The translations under genes and the position numbers were made by a program. DNA of 33,099 nt from an uncultured Blautia sp. (GTDB lineage: Bacteria; Bacillota; Clostridia; Lachnospirales; Lachnospiraceae): positions 1 through 33,099 of the forward strand of contig CALIZJ010000237.1 of assembly GCA_938028845.1 (NCBI GenBank), read 5' to 3'. Positions 15,983-23,882 of the stretch are shown here, in pieces. Positions within the stretch are counted from its first letter, which is position 1, and each line of letters opens with the position of its first letter. The notes under the pieces were generated by a model, which saw only the letters and a list, made by a program, of their open reading frames with translations, was not told the origin of the DNA and ran no database searches.

Positions 15983-16356
15983 TTCCCGGTCAGTTGTGCG
16001 AAGTTTTTTTTAGCCTGCACCTCCGTCTTGGTGTTGAGTCCCCACAGCTCTATGATCTGAGGCAGCACCTGATAGATGGAAAAAGTGTTAAAGCTATCCA
16101 GCCAGTCCTCCGGTGTATCCGGGATGGATGGGTCCGCATGCTTTGCCATCACATAGGCGATATTCTCAAACATCTCCAGAGAGAACAGATCCAGGCTGGA
16201 ATTCTCCGGATCGTTTTTATCAATGCCTTTTTCCAGATCCTTTAAGTCCTTAAAGATATCCCGATGGAACCGCATCCGGTAGATGCGCGGGATGGCAGCG
16301 GAGGCCCGAAAAGCGACCTCCTGCCCATCGATTACGATATTTCTCTTCATACTCAT
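15979..16356 (-). CDS. Tail assembly chaperone, upstream part (gpG-like)
   Basis: 125 residues (MSMKRNIVIDGQEVAFRASAAIPRIYRMRFHRDIFKDLKDLEKG...NTKTEVQAKKNFAQLTGK). The position between tail tube and tape measure, the size and the helical sequence with IYRMRFHRDIFKDL fit the Gram-positive tail chaperone family. The start overlaps the tail tube stop (ATGA). The tail end contains the A-rich slippery site that should redirect some ribosomes into the -1 frame. It chaperones the tape measure during tail assembly. Confidence 0.85.
   Translation of the reverse strand: MSMKRNIVIDGQEVAFRASAAIPRIYRMRFHRDIFKDLKDLEKGIDKNDPENSSLDLFSLEMFENIAYVMAKHADPSIPDTPEDWLDSFNTFSIYQVLPQIIELWGLNTKTEVQAKKNFAQLTGK
16003..16009 (-). 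promoter_or_regulatory. Programmed -1 ribosomal frameshift site
   Basis: On the minus strand, codons AAA AAA AAC contain the heptamer A AAA AAC in the correct zero-frame phase (X XXY YYZ). Shifting -1 reads on into LRTTDREMTTPLFLL and the rest of the downstream chaperone, with no stop until 15818. Confidence 0.8.
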
Positions 16357-16958
16357 GCTGTGCCACCTCCAGTCTCATCTGTTGAAGTGCTGGCCGCAGC
16401 CGGCATATACACAGCCCCGTACCAACCGTTGTACACTTCATCCGTTGTGGAATCCCCGGTTCTTGCCTTTACATAACCATTTGCCAGAGGCGCGGCCTTA
16501 AGAGCCAGCGTTTCTGTCTGTACCTCGATCTCTTCCTCATTGGTGGAAGACTCGATATTAGGCCTTGCCGCCGAGCAGTTATACAGCACATGACGGATCT
16601 TTCTCACATCCCCGTCAAACTCAAAGAGCAGGGCAAAGTTGGCCGTCTCCACATTGGCATTCTCCACCAATACCTGATTGGTATCCAGAGATTCCTTCAA
16701 CACATCGGTACGAAAGCTCTCCGGCACCATCGCCAGCTCCAGGTCACCTTCATAGCCCATGTTGTTGGAAATCGTGTAGTAAGCATACCCATCCGCGTAG
16801 AAGTTGGACGGCTCGCCGTTGGGCTCCAGCGAAAGGGAAACCGCGCCCGGCATGGCCACCGGTGTTCCAAAGGCCACTTCCCCTTCCTCGCTCACTGTGA
16901 TCAACGCGTAATGCACGTTGCAGATATTGAATTTTACTTTATTCTTCTTCGTCGCCAT
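16353..16958 (-). CDS. Major tail (tube) protein
   Basis: 201 residues, phi13/TP901-type major tail protein: MATKKNKVKFNICNVHYALI...GEVAFGTPVAMPGAVSLSLEPNGEPSNFYADGYAYYTISNNMGYEGDLELAMVPE is the family signature. The C-terminal tail is Ala/Ser/Thr/Gly-rich. GGAGGG lies 6 nt ahead of the ATG, which overlaps the preceding stop (TAATG). It polymerises into the tail tube around the tape measure. Confidence 0.93.
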   Translation of the reverse strand: MATKKNKVKFNICNVHYALITVSEEGEVAFGTPVAMPGAVSLSLEPNGEPSNFYADGYAYYTISNNMGYEGDLELAMVPESFRTDVLKESLDTNQVLVENANVETANFALLFEFDGDVRKIRHVLYNCSAARPNIESSTNEEEIEVQTETLALKAAPLANGYVKARTGDSTTDEVYNGWYGAVYMPAAASTSTDETGGGTA

Positions 16959-17278
16959 TACATTCCCTCCATATCGAAAGAGTACAGAACCTCATAAAGC
17001 TTTTCACTGTCAATCCAGGTTTCTGTCTTGTCATAAAAAATACCAGACGCGTCCAAGACATCCTCCATAGCCCGTTCCGCATCCGGGTCTTTTTGGTCGG
17101 TATAAAGCTCCAGATGCACCTGGCTGACCTTATGGAATACCCGGCCATCGGCAGAAAAGTTACGGCTTCCCGGAAGCAGATAGCACAGGAATGGAGGATC
17201 CGGCGCTTCCCCTTCCGCGAAATGGTCATAAGCATAGGGAATATCCATCCCTTTTATGATTGAAACCAGTCTCTCCAT
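16958..17278 (-). CDS. Tail terminator/completion protein (DUF3168-like position)
   Basis: 106 residues from the ATG at 17278 (MERLVSIIKGMDIPYAYDHFAEGEAPDPPFLCYLLPGSRNF...). PPFLCYLLPGS, an internal FHKVSQVHLELYTDQKDP strand and a helix ending AMEDVLDASGI are characteristic of the small tail-terminator proteins preceding the tube protein. The start is chosen for GGAGGG 8 nt upstream; a longer frame runs back into the HK97 gp10-like gene. It caps the tail tube at the neck. Confidence 0.85.
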   Translation of the reverse strand: MERLVSIIKGMDIPYAYDHFAEGEAPDPPFLCYLLPGSRNFSADGRVFHKVSQVHLELYTDQKDPDAERAMEDVLDASGIFYDKTETWIDSEKLYEVLYSFDMEGM

Positions 17279-17279
17279 C

Positions 17280-17660
17280 TCATCCCTCCAACGCTTTTCT
17301 AATCTCATCTTCCAGTTGCTCCACGCCCTTTTGCTCCGCGGGCGCAATGTGCGGGTACGCGGGTACCCGTCCGCCACCACGTTTCGCGTGCCCATGCTCC
17401 AAAAGATGCGCGATCTGATACCGGTTCCGTGAATGGACGGTCAGGATCAGGCTGGAAGATGTCTCCTTCGTTTTCCTCACTGCCCAGCTTTTTGCGTAAG
17501 CCCCGGTATCCCTCGGGGCATGGGCGCTGATCCCATCCCGCACGGTGTCACCAGCATCCCTGACCGCCTGTTTCACATCCGCTGCGGCCAATTCCGCATA
17601 GTCTTCCAAAGTCTCCATAATGGCGTCTGCCATCTCATCGATCCCCACACTTCTTCCCAT
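17280..17660 (-). CDS. HK97 gp10-like head-tail/tail completion protein
   Basis: 126 residues (MGRSVGIDEMADAIMETLEDYAELAAADVKQAVRDAG...APRDTGAYAKSWAVRKT...LLEHGHAKRGGGRVPAYPHIAPAEQK). APRDTGAYAKSW and LLEHGHAKRGGG are hallmarks of HK97 gp10 family proteins. The ATG at 17660 is favoured over an in-frame GTG at 17684. Located between the connector and the tail terminator, as expected. Confidence 0.93.
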   Translation of the reverse strand: MGRSVGIDEMADAIMETLEDYAELAAADVKQAVRDAGDTVRDGISAHAPRDTGAYAKSWAVRKTKETSSSLILTVHSRNRYQIAHLLEHGHAKRGGGRVPAYPHIAPAEQKGVEQLEDEIRKALEG

Positions 17661-17662
17661 AC

Positions 17663-17995
17663 TCAACGCCTCACTTTCTCGCACCGAAATTTCAGCATCC
17701 GATTCCTGTAATTCATATGGTCGACCGAAATGATGTTGAAGATCTCCCCATTAAACAGGACGCGGAAACCATCCGGGGTCACTTCCATCGTCTGCCTGCA
17801 GTAGCGGACCGTAAAAGCGGTGTCAGCATCAACCACAGTAAGCCCGGCCAGGGCTTTTTCATTCCCACCCTCACCGCTGACAGTGGCATAACAGGTGTAA
17901 TAATCCTCCCATACATTCCTCCGGTTTCCAATCTCGTCTGACACAACCTGGTTTTTCTGAAATGTGATCCTGACATTTAAAAGAGCGATCTGCAT
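17663..17995 (-). CDS. Head closure/head-tail adaptor protein
   Basis: 110 residues (MQIALLNVRITFQKNQVVSDEIGNRRNVWEDYYTCYATVSGEGGNE...GEIFNIISVDHMNYRNRMLKFRCEKVRR). Size, the beta-rich sequence with WEDYYTCYATV and the closing NRMLKFRCEK match the SPP1 gp16/head-tail joining family. It starts 2 nt after the connector stop and ends just before the gp10-like start. Confidence 0.88.
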   Translation of the reverse strand: MQIALLNVRITFQKNQVVSDEIGNRRNVWEDYYTCYATVSGEGGNEKALAGLTVVDADTAFTVRYCRQTMEVTPDGFRVLFNGEIFNIISVDHMNYRNRMLKFRCEKVRR

Positions 17996-17996
17996 C

Positions 17997-18356
17997 TTAC
18001 ACCACCCCTTCCCGGATCGAGAAGAGCAGGCTTCTAAGCGTCAATGTCAGGGCATGGTGGTCCGCTTCCTCCCTGTGCTCAAAAAGATACCCCAGGGCAT
18101 ACAGGATCGCCACGCGCATCACATTGCGGACACACTCCAATTCTTCCTCCGTATACAACTCGTTTTCGACAGGCAATACGTTTCCTTCACTGTCAAAGGC
18201 AATCGAATCGATCACCTTCCACTGCCCGGCAGACAGCCTTGCCACATCCACACAAAGCTGCTCGGCAGAAGATAAGAGGATGCCGATCAGGGCATCCTCG
18301 TCACTGGAATCTACCCGGAGGTAGGTTTTCGCATCCAAAAGCGTGATCAGTGCCAT
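17997..18356 (-). CDS. Head-tail connector (gp6-like)
   Basis: 119 residues from the ATG at 18356 (MALITLLDAKTYLRVDSSDEDALIGILLSSAEQLCVDVARL...RVAILYALGYLFEHREEADHHALTLTLRSLLFSIREGVV). LDAKTYLRVDSSDEDALI is the classic start of gp6-type connectors. AGGAGG lies 8 nt upstream; a GTG at 18365 is too close to that site. It binds under the portal to join head and tail. Confidence 0.92.
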   Translation of the reverse strand: MALITLLDAKTYLRVDSSDEDALIGILLSSAEQLCVDVARLSAGQWKVIDSIAFDSEGNVLPVENELYTEEELECVRNVMRVAILYALGYLFEHREEADHHALTLTLRSLLFSIREGVV

Positions 18357-18389
18357 GGCCGGCACCTCCTTTCTCAGCTGCGGATATTA

Positions 18390-19598
18390 TCAGGCACCGG
18401 CCTTCATCTGCAGGCACTTTACAGCCTCCGGCAGGATCAGCTTGCCATCCACACGCTGGGTGGTCAGGAAACCAACCTGGTCAGTGCGGGCATACAGCTC
18501 GTTGAGTCTGCGGAAGGTACGGTTGGTACGGTCCGCGATCCAGTAGTAGCTGTAGTCACCAAAGACCAGCGCCTTGTTGCCGGCCGCCGGAGCGGGCATG
18601 AAAGCGGAAGTCTTGATGGGGCGGTTTAAGAGAGTATCCGGCTTCGCGATGTCAAGGCCCGGCTTCCAGATATAGTTGCCGTTGTTGTCCTTGATGGTCA
18701 TCAGCTGCAGCACCAGGGCCTCGTTGCAGAGGAACTGCGCCTTGCCGCGGTAGGGAGCCTTCAGGCTGTAGTAGAGCTTAAAGATCTCATCGAAGGTCAC
18801 GGCGTCCACAGCCCCTGCGGTCACGCCTACCTGCGCGCCGGCGTCGTCCAGGATACCGGTGGGCTTGCCCACGCCATCGCCGGTGATGAACGCCTTCTCC
18901 TCGGCGTTGCCCATGCGCACACCGAAACGCTGCGCGATATAGGTGGCAAGGTCAAAAGCGGAATCGTGCAGGAGCTCGTTGGAGATCTTGATCATCGTGC
19001 CAAGCTTGTACGCGGACAGCATGGTCTGGGAAAAGCTGGTGTCGCTCTCCGGGATCTCCTCACCCTCATCGATCCACGTTGCCTCACCGTCATCCTGCGC
19101 GATGGGAATCTTACGGGTACCGGAGCTGGTGCGGATCACAGTGGCAAGGCCACGGAAGATGTTGTTCTCCTCCAGGGCCTGCACCAGGCGGCGCTCGAAC
19201 TCATCCGGCACGGTGTAACCGCCCTCGGAATCCTGGCCGATGGACAGGGCGTTGTGGATCTCGCCGTAGTTGCCGCGGGCGCGGATCATGTCCCAGAAGG
19301 CGTTACGGTACTCATCCGTAGCGGTAGGACGCGTCTCCTTATCCTTCGGAGCACCGAATTTCGGCGTGCCGTGTACCGGAACAGAAGTGGGAGCGGACAT
19401 CTGGGCGTCCAGCTGCTCCTGCTGCTCCAGCCGCTCGATCTCATCGCCGAGATCCGTCACCTCCTTCGCCATACGGTTGTACTGCTCCACTGCGTCGGCA
19501 GCCACCAAACCGTTCTCGCCGCGGTTCTTCTCCAGGAATGCCTTCGTCTGCTCCCAGAGGGCTTTTCTCTTGCTTCTCAGTTCAAGAATCTTACTCAT
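18390..19598 (-). CDS. HK97-fold major capsid protein
   Basis: 402 residues. An N-terminal coiled-coil delta domain (residues about 1-105: KILELRSKRKALWEQTKAFLEKNRGE...EIERLEQQEQLDAQM) would be removed by the neighbouring protease. The HK97 fold follows (EGGYTVPDEFERRLVQALEENNIFRGLATVIRT; AEEKAFITGDGVGKPTGIL; FGDYSYYWIADRTNRTFRRLNEL). The ATG at 19598 is 9 nt from GGAGG and preferred over one two codons earlier. Located directly after the protease gene. Confidence 0.96.
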   Translation of the reverse strand: MSKILELRSKRKALWEQTKAFLEKNRGENGLVAADAVEQYNRMAKEVTDLGDEIERLEQQEQLDAQMSAPTSVPVHGTPKFGAPKDKETRPTATDEYRNAFWDMIRARGNYGEIHNALSIGQDSEGGYTVPDEFERRLVQALEENNIFRGLATVIRTSSGTRKIPIAQDDGEATWIDEGEEIPESDTSFSQTMLSAYKLGTMIKISNELLHDSAFDLATYIAQRFGVRMGNAEEKAFITGDGVGKPTGILDDAGAQVGVTAGAVDAVTFDEIFKLYYSLKAPYRGKAQFLCNEALVLQLMTIKDNNGNYIWKPGLDIAKPDTLLNRPIKTSAFMPAPAAGNKALVFGDYSYYWIADRTNRTFRRLNELYARTDQVGFLTTQRVDGKLILPEAVKCLQMKAGA

Positions 19599-19654
19599 AG
19601 TCATTTACCTCCATAAAATCATGATTTTTGGGTATGAAAAAAGCCGGGTACATG

Positions 19655-20539
19655 TCATTTCATGCACTCCAGCTGTTTCATCAGGATATTGTAGGGGACG
19701 CTGCCGTCCTCCGTTTTTCCGTCCAGGTCGAGGACGGGAGCCGTGAGCGGCTTTACAGGCTCTGCCGGGGTTCCCACAGGAGGCTCCACAGGCTTTGCTG
19801 TGGGCTGTATGGCCGGCGCGGTCTGGCCGTCCTCCTTCACACCAAGGCGGTTCAAAATGGTAAGCCCCATCTGGCGGGAGGAATAGATCTGCGCGGTCAG
19901 GTGGATACCCTTTTCTTTGTCCGGGTCATCCTCATCGGGGTCATCCGGATCAGGCTCGTCCCCCTCCGGCTCCTTTTCCTCCTCTTCCTCCGGCTCTACG
20001 GCTTCAAAAAGGATCTCATCCGCGAAGCCCAGCTCCACCGCCTTCTTCGCGTTCATCCAGGTCTCATTCTCCATGAGCTTGGCGATCCGGTTGTGGGTAA
20101 GGCCGGTCTTAAAGGCATAGGCGTTGATGATGCTCTCCTTGACCTCGTTGAGCGTCGCGATGGCTCTCTCCATGTCTTTGGCATTGCCCATGGCAATGGT
20201 GCTGGGATCGTGGATCATCAGCATGGCAACCGGGGACATGAGGACTTTGTTGCCGGCCATCGCCACCACAGAGGCGGCGGATGCGGCAATCGCATCGATC
20301 TTGACAGTGACCGCGCCCTTGTAATCACGCAGCATCGTGTAGATCTCCGCAGCCGCGAACACATTCCCTCCAGGGGAATTGACCCACACGGTAATATCCC
20401 CTGAGTCTGACTCCAGTTCCTCCCGGAAAGCCTTCGGCGTTACCTCGTCACCCCAGAAGGATTCCTCATCGATGGGTCCTTCCAGACGGAGCGTCCTGCT
20501 GCCGCCTTCATCCCGGATCCAGTTCCAGAATTTCTTCAT
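19655..20539 (-). CDS. ClpP-like head maturation protease
   Basis: 294 residues. An S14/ClpP-type peptidase at about 15-170: WVNSPGGNVFAAAEIY, IAASAASVVAMAGN with likely nucleophile Ser about 87, MLMIHDPS with His about 110. A very acidic linker (VEPEEEEEKEPEGDEPDPDDPDEDDPDKEK) follows at about 175-210, and the C-terminal 80 residues may act in scaffolding. It processes the capsid delta domain during prohead maturation. AGGAG precedes the start. Confidence 0.95.
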   Translation of the reverse strand: MKKFWNWIRDEGGSRTLRLEGPIDEESFWGDEVTPKAFREELESDSGDITVWVNSPGGNVFAAAEIYTMLRDYKGAVTVKIDAIAASAASVVAMAGNKVLMSPVAMLMIHDPSTIAMGNAKDMERAIATLNEVKESIINAYAFKTGLTHNRIAKLMENETWMNAKKAVELGFADEILFEAVEPEEEEEKEPEGDEPDPDDPDEDDPDKEKGIHLTAQIYSSRQMGLTILNRLGVKEDGQTAPAIQPTAKPVEPPVGTPAEPVKPLTAPVLDLDGKTEDGSVPYNILMKQLECMK

Positions 20540-20595
20540 CGGGTTCTTCTCCTTTCTCTTCTTGGCATACTCTCACTCTGCCGGTTATCTCTGGA

Positions 20596-20644
20596 AATAA
20601 AAATAGGCCGGATGCCACAAATACAGCAGCAAATCGGCCTATTA
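20596..20644 (-). terminator. Terminator after the AbrB-like/RelE pair
   Basis: AATAGGCCG pairs with CGGCCTATT around a 24-nt loop, followed on the minus strand by TTTTTATTT. It closes the toxin-antitoxin cassette before the protease gene. Confidence 0.75.
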
Positions 20645-20658
20645 AACACATGATTTAG

Positions 20659-21030
20659 TTACTTCAGCTCGGATAATTTTATCCGGTCATACGCTCCTTT
20701 TTTCTTATCCTCCGGGTGTGGCTCCAGTCCTATGACTGTGATTTCCCTCTGGCCAGGACCATACACCCAAAACATCCGCATGGCATCGCTATTTTTATTT
20801 TCAAGATAGGACTGCCAGACTTTCATACCATATCTTTTTGATAAAACATCGATCTCATGGGACTTAAGCCCGGGATACATAGGATTTTCTGAAAGTTTTT
20901 TCAATGCGCTTCCCCATTTTTTATAAAGCTTCTCCTCATCTTTCCTGATTGTTCCTGAGCGCCATTTTGTTTGAAGTTCATTCCACAGGGCTTCCATCTC
21001 CGGAACCCCCATCCTTATCGCATACACCAT
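20659..21030 (-). CDS. RelE/ParE-type toxin
   Basis: 123 residues from the ATG at 21030 (MVYAIRMGVPEMEALWNELQTKWRSGTIRKDEEKLYKKWGSALKKLSENPMYPGLKSHEIDVLSKRYGMKVWQSYLENKNSDAMRMFWVYGPGQREITVIGLEPHPEDKKKGAYDRIKLSELK). The pattern NP.YPGL..HEI...RYG.KVWQSYLEN, then RMFWVYGP...EITVIG.EPHPEDKK, fits the RelE/ParE/HigB fold. It starts 10 nt after the antitoxin stop with GAGAGG ahead. Probably an mRNA interferase or gyrase-type toxin; which of the two is not clear. The pair sits between portal and protease genes with its own promoter and terminator. Confidence 0.8.
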   Translation of the reverse strand: MVYAIRMGVPEMEALWNELQTKWRSGTIRKDEEKLYKKWGSALKKLSENPMYPGLKSHEIDVLSKRYGMKVWQSYLENKNSDAMRMFWVYGPGQREITVIGLEPHPEDKKKGAYDRIKLSELK

Positions 21031-21040
21031 CTTCTGCCTC

Positions 21041-21283
21041 TCAATCGAAATCTGAAAGGTCAATAGATGCCGATACGTTTCCTGTTTTGAAGTTCTCCAC
21101 AGCCTTATCCATCTCCGCCAAAGACCTGGCAGATATAACTTCAGGAATAACAAGCTCACGTGGTTCCAAAATAAAGCAGCCATTCTCATACAGCTTTACA
21201 TTGTAATTCTTGTATGTGGCTCCCCTGAGCGTAACTCTTCCCTTGGCATCCAGCCGGACATCATAATCTTTGATTGCATCCAT
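21041..21283 (-). CDS. AbrB-like antitoxin partner
   Basis: 80 residues (MDAIKDYDVRLDAKGRVTLRGATYKNYNVKLYENGCFILEPRELVIPEVISARSLAEMDKAVENFKTGNVSASIDLSDFD). DVRLDAKGRVTLRGA resembles the MazE/AbrB swapped-hairpin DNA-binding motif, and the C-terminal acidic helix would bind the toxin. GGAGG lies upstream. It is first in the cassette and preceded by a consensus promoter and palindromic operator, as expected for an autoregulated antitoxin. Confidence 0.8.
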   Translation of the reverse strand: MDAIKDYDVRLDAKGRVTLRGATYKNYNVKLYENGCFILEPRELVIPEVISARSLAEMDKAVENFKTGNVSASIDLSDFD

Positions 21284-21306
21284 TCCGCCGCACCTCCATT
21301 TCGTAA

Positions 21307-21359
21307 GTGGGATTTCCCACCTTTGATTTTATTATAAGCATGGCAACACGTTTTGTCAA
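21307..21359 (-). promoter_or_regulatory. Consensus promoter and palindromic operator of the toxin-antitoxin pair
   Basis: On the minus strand a perfect TTGACA (21359-21354), 17 bp, and a perfect TATAAT (21336-21331). A palindrome GTGGGA-AA-TCCCAC (21307-21320) covers the likely transcript start. Full consensus is rare in this window and fits strong basal expression under autorepression. Confidence 0.88.
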
Positions 21360-21394
21360 CCAGCATAGCCATGCATATTGTGCAGCCCGGATGA

Positions 21395-22792
21395 TTATCT
21401 TATACGCTTTCTCTGCCGGTTCTCGCTGTCAGGTTCCTGTTCCTGTGTTTCCTCTTCGTTTTCTTCCGGTTCTTCCGGCTCTTCCTCCTTCGGCTGATTC
21501 TGCTCCACAGCGGTCTGCTTGGCGTCCGCAAATTTACCCGCATCCTTCAGCTTCACATAGCCGCCGTTCAGGTAGTAATCATCCCCACCATCTTCAGCCG
21601 GAATCAGGTCCATATTTTCAAGACGGTGGATGTCATTCGGACTTAAGAATCCATTGCTGATACCGGTGGCGTATCCATTCATACGGCTCTGATAATCACC
21701 ACGGAGCAGCCCATCCACGTTGAACTTGACAAAGTATTCATCTTGTTCTTCCTCCAGGAGCAGGTCTTTGCTTACCGCCTGCTCAAACCGCACAAGCCAG
21801 GGTGTTAGTGTGTGTACCACAAAGTCAATTGACTGGTGCTCGATGTTGGAGAAGGTGGCGTGTTCCAGATCCTGCACCATATGGGGAGGCACACGGAAGA
21901 TCCGGCAGATCTCCTCCACGCCAAATTGACGGGTGGATAAGAACTGGCTATCCTCCGGCGGAAGAGAGATTGGCTTATAGGTCATGCCCTCCTCCAAAAC
22001 CGCCACCTTGTGAGCGTTATTCGCGCCGCCGTAAACCGCCGACCAGTTGTTACGGATCTTATCCGGATCCTTCAACACACCTGGATGCTCCAATACCCCG
22101 CTTGGCTGCGCACCGTTTTTAAAGAAGGAAGCACCGTACCGCTCCACCGCAAGGGTCGTACCAAGTGCGTTCTTCATCATGGCGATGGGAGAGAATCCGA
22201 TTAGGCCGTTAAACCCAAGGCCAGAGATGTGGAAAATCTCATCGGAACGGAAGTAGATATCCTGGTCTTTCTTCCCCGGTACCTCATCAGTGTAGGCGTG
22301 GTAGATATAGAACAGATTGTCTTGCTCATCCCTGTCCACCTCCACATTCTCGGGGAGCAGCGGATACAGTCCCAGGACGGTGTTCTTCCCATCCCGGATG
22401 ATCTGCGCGTAGGCATTCCCCCACAGTAATAGATGTGTCATCATCGTCTCCCGGAAGGTAAAACTTGTCATCTCCGGGTTCGGCTGCCGGTAGAGAAGCC
22501 TGTAGAGCGGATGCTCCAGGGCTTTCTCTTTACCATTGCCCTTGTCCGTATACCGGTAAAGGTGCAGCGGCAGCCCTGCCACCGTCTCCGCCAGGAGCCT
22601 CACACAGGCATACACCGTGGAGATCTGCATCGCAGATTTCTCATCCACACGCTCCCCGGAACTCGCAGTCCCGAAGAAAAAGGTCTGGCCGGAGTCGCGG
22701 ACTCTGTCGGTCACCTCCGGAAGGCTCGCCCCGCCATCCATCTCAGGCTCATCCCTGGGCCTTCCAAAGCCCAGCCAGTTAAATAATCCCAT
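21395..22792 (-). CDS. HK97-type portal protein
   Basis: 465 residues (MGLFNWLGFGRPRDEPEMDGG...). Portal core: VYACVRLLAETVAGLPLHLYRY; HPLYRLLYRQPNPEMTSFTFRE; LLWGNAYAQIIRDG; ICRIFRVPPHMVQDLEHATFSNIEHQ; DYQSRMNGYATGISNGFLSPNDIHRLENM. The C-terminus is Glu/Pro-rich. It forms the dodecameric DNA gate at one capsid vertex. Its upstream DNA has been replaced by the AbiF module: only AAAGGA about 10 nt away serves as a ribosome site, whereas the remnant copy at 24.1 kb keeps a GGAGGA. Terminase transcripts must now cross AbiF DNA in the antisense direction to reach it. Confidence 0.96.
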   Translation of the reverse strand: MGLFNWLGFGRPRDEPEMDGGASLPEVTDRVRDSGQTFFFGTASSGERVDEKSAMQISTVYACVRLLAETVAGLPLHLYRYTDKGNGKEKALEHPLYRLLYRQPNPEMTSFTFRETMMTHLLLWGNAYAQIIRDGKNTVLGLYPLLPENVEVDRDEQDNLFYIYHAYTDEVPGKKDQDIYFRSDEIFHISGLGFNGLIGFSPIAMMKNALGTTLAVERYGASFFKNGAQPSGVLEHPGVLKDPDKIRNNWSAVYGGANNAHKVAVLEEGMTYKPISLPPEDSQFLSTRQFGVEEICRIFRVPPHMVQDLEHATFSNIEHQSIDFVVHTLTPWLVRFEQAVSKDLLLEEEQDEYFVKFNVDGLLRGDYQSRMNGYATGISNGFLSPNDIHRLENMDLIPAEDGGDDYYLNGGYVKLKDAGKFADAKQTAVEQNQPKEEEPEEPEENEEETQEQEPDSENRQRKRIR

Positions 22793-22870
22793 TATTATCG
22801 AATTCCTTTCTTTTTTATTCTTGTTTCCTGTGATATACTTGCATTAGATTAGACCTTACGGAGGAATCCT

Positions 22871-23842
22871 ATGCTGACAATAAACCAGTTAATGAAATAT
22901 TTAAGAAATCATCACTCTATATCAGTAAAAAGCAATCAGGCACAATCACTTCGTAATATTGGCTACTACCATGGCTATAAGGGTTACAGATTTATCAGAA
23001 ACCCCAACTCCCGAATCCCTTTTTCAAGTTTGGATGAGGTCATCGCACTAAACAACTTTGATATGCAGCTAAAAACTCTTTTCTATCCCAAAGTAATGTT
23101 CATAGAGAATGCTCTTAAAAGCTATGTGATAGAATCTGTACTTATGGATAGCAGGTCAGAAAATCTCGATGTGATTTTTAACAAATCAATTACAAATTAC
23201 CGATCCTTCCCCAGAGGAAGTGACAGCTATCATAAACAGTATGAAAAGCGCATGAACTTAAAAGGCAAAATTAACACTGCCCTTTTAAGAGACTATTCAA
23301 ACAAAAAGCAGACAGTTAACCACTTTTTTGACTCTGATCGTGCCATACCTATATGGGCAATTTTCGAATCTCTGACTCTTGGAGAGTTTGGCACCTTTTT
23401 TTCGTGCGCAAACTCAAATGTAAAACTAAGAACATCTCGAATTTTGCATTTGCCAAGCAACCTTGATTCAGATGGAAAATTAACAGAATACATTATCTAT
23501 ACTGTCAAAGATCTGAGGAATGCCATAGCGCATAATAATACTATTTTTGATACCAGATTCCAAACAAGCCGAATTAATCAGCGCTTGGTTTCACTTTTAC
23601 AAAGCGAAACAGGGATTGCCAATCTTAATTTTAAGTACATTGATGCGTATATTGTCTTGATTACATATGTGTTGAGGAAAATGGGGGAAACTAAAACATC
23701 ATGTAAGCAATTTATCTCTTCCTTTATTGTCTGCACAGATGACTTACGTTCCCAGATTTCTCCAAATATTTGTAATCAAATATTAGGGACACATCAACGC
23801 CCGCATCTCATTGCCTTACAAAATTTTTTGAGCAGATCGTAA
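22871..23842 (+). CDS. abiF: AbiF/AbiD-type (Abi_2 family) HEPN abortive infection protein
   Basis: 323 residues, with CGGAGGA 6-7 nt before the ATG. The motifs follow the Abi_2 family in order: N-terminal LMKYLRNHHSISV, SLRNIGYYHGYKGYRF (about 27-42), FDMQLKTLFYPKVMFIENALKSYVIE (about 63-90), PIWAIFESLTLGEFGTFFS (about 150-170) and KDLRNAIAHNNTIFD. The last contains the HEPN catalytic signature R-4-H (Arg 216, His 221) expected of an RNase. It is encoded against the phage direction, in more AT-rich DNA, between the portal and a portal-start remnant. A small structured RNA gene follows immediately. AbiF proteins confer abortive infection in lactococci, and recent work links the family to RNA-controlled toxins and to the origin of Cas13. 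Prediction here: an RNA-regulated HEPN toxin. Confidence 0.9.
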   Translation: MLTINQLMKYLRNHHSISVKSNQAQSLRNIGYYHGYKGYRFIRNPNSRIPFSSLDEVIALNNFDMQLKTLFYPKVMFIENALKSYVIESVLMDSRSENLDVIFNKSITNYRSFPRGSDSYHKQYEKRMNLKGKINTALLRDYSNKKQTVNHFFDSDRAIPIWAIFESLTLGEFGTFFSCANSNVKLRTSRILHLPSNLDSDGKLTEYIIYTVKDLRNAIAHNNTIFDTRFQTSRINQRLVSLLQSETGIANLNFKYIDAYIVLITYVLRKMGETKTSCKQFISSFIVCTDDLRSQISPNICNQILGTHQRPHLIALQNFLSRS

Positions 23843-23847
23843 ATCTG

Positions 23848-23876
23848 TTGCATATTTTGATCTGATATGGTATAGT
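23848..23876 (+). promoter_or_regulatory. Promoter for the RNA downstream of abiF
   Basis: TTGCAT (23848-23853), 17 bp, TATAGT (23871-23876, 5 of 6 consensus). It begins 6 nt after the abiF stop, so the RNA can be made independently of the protein. Confidence 0.65.
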
Positions 23877-23882
23877 ATAGTC

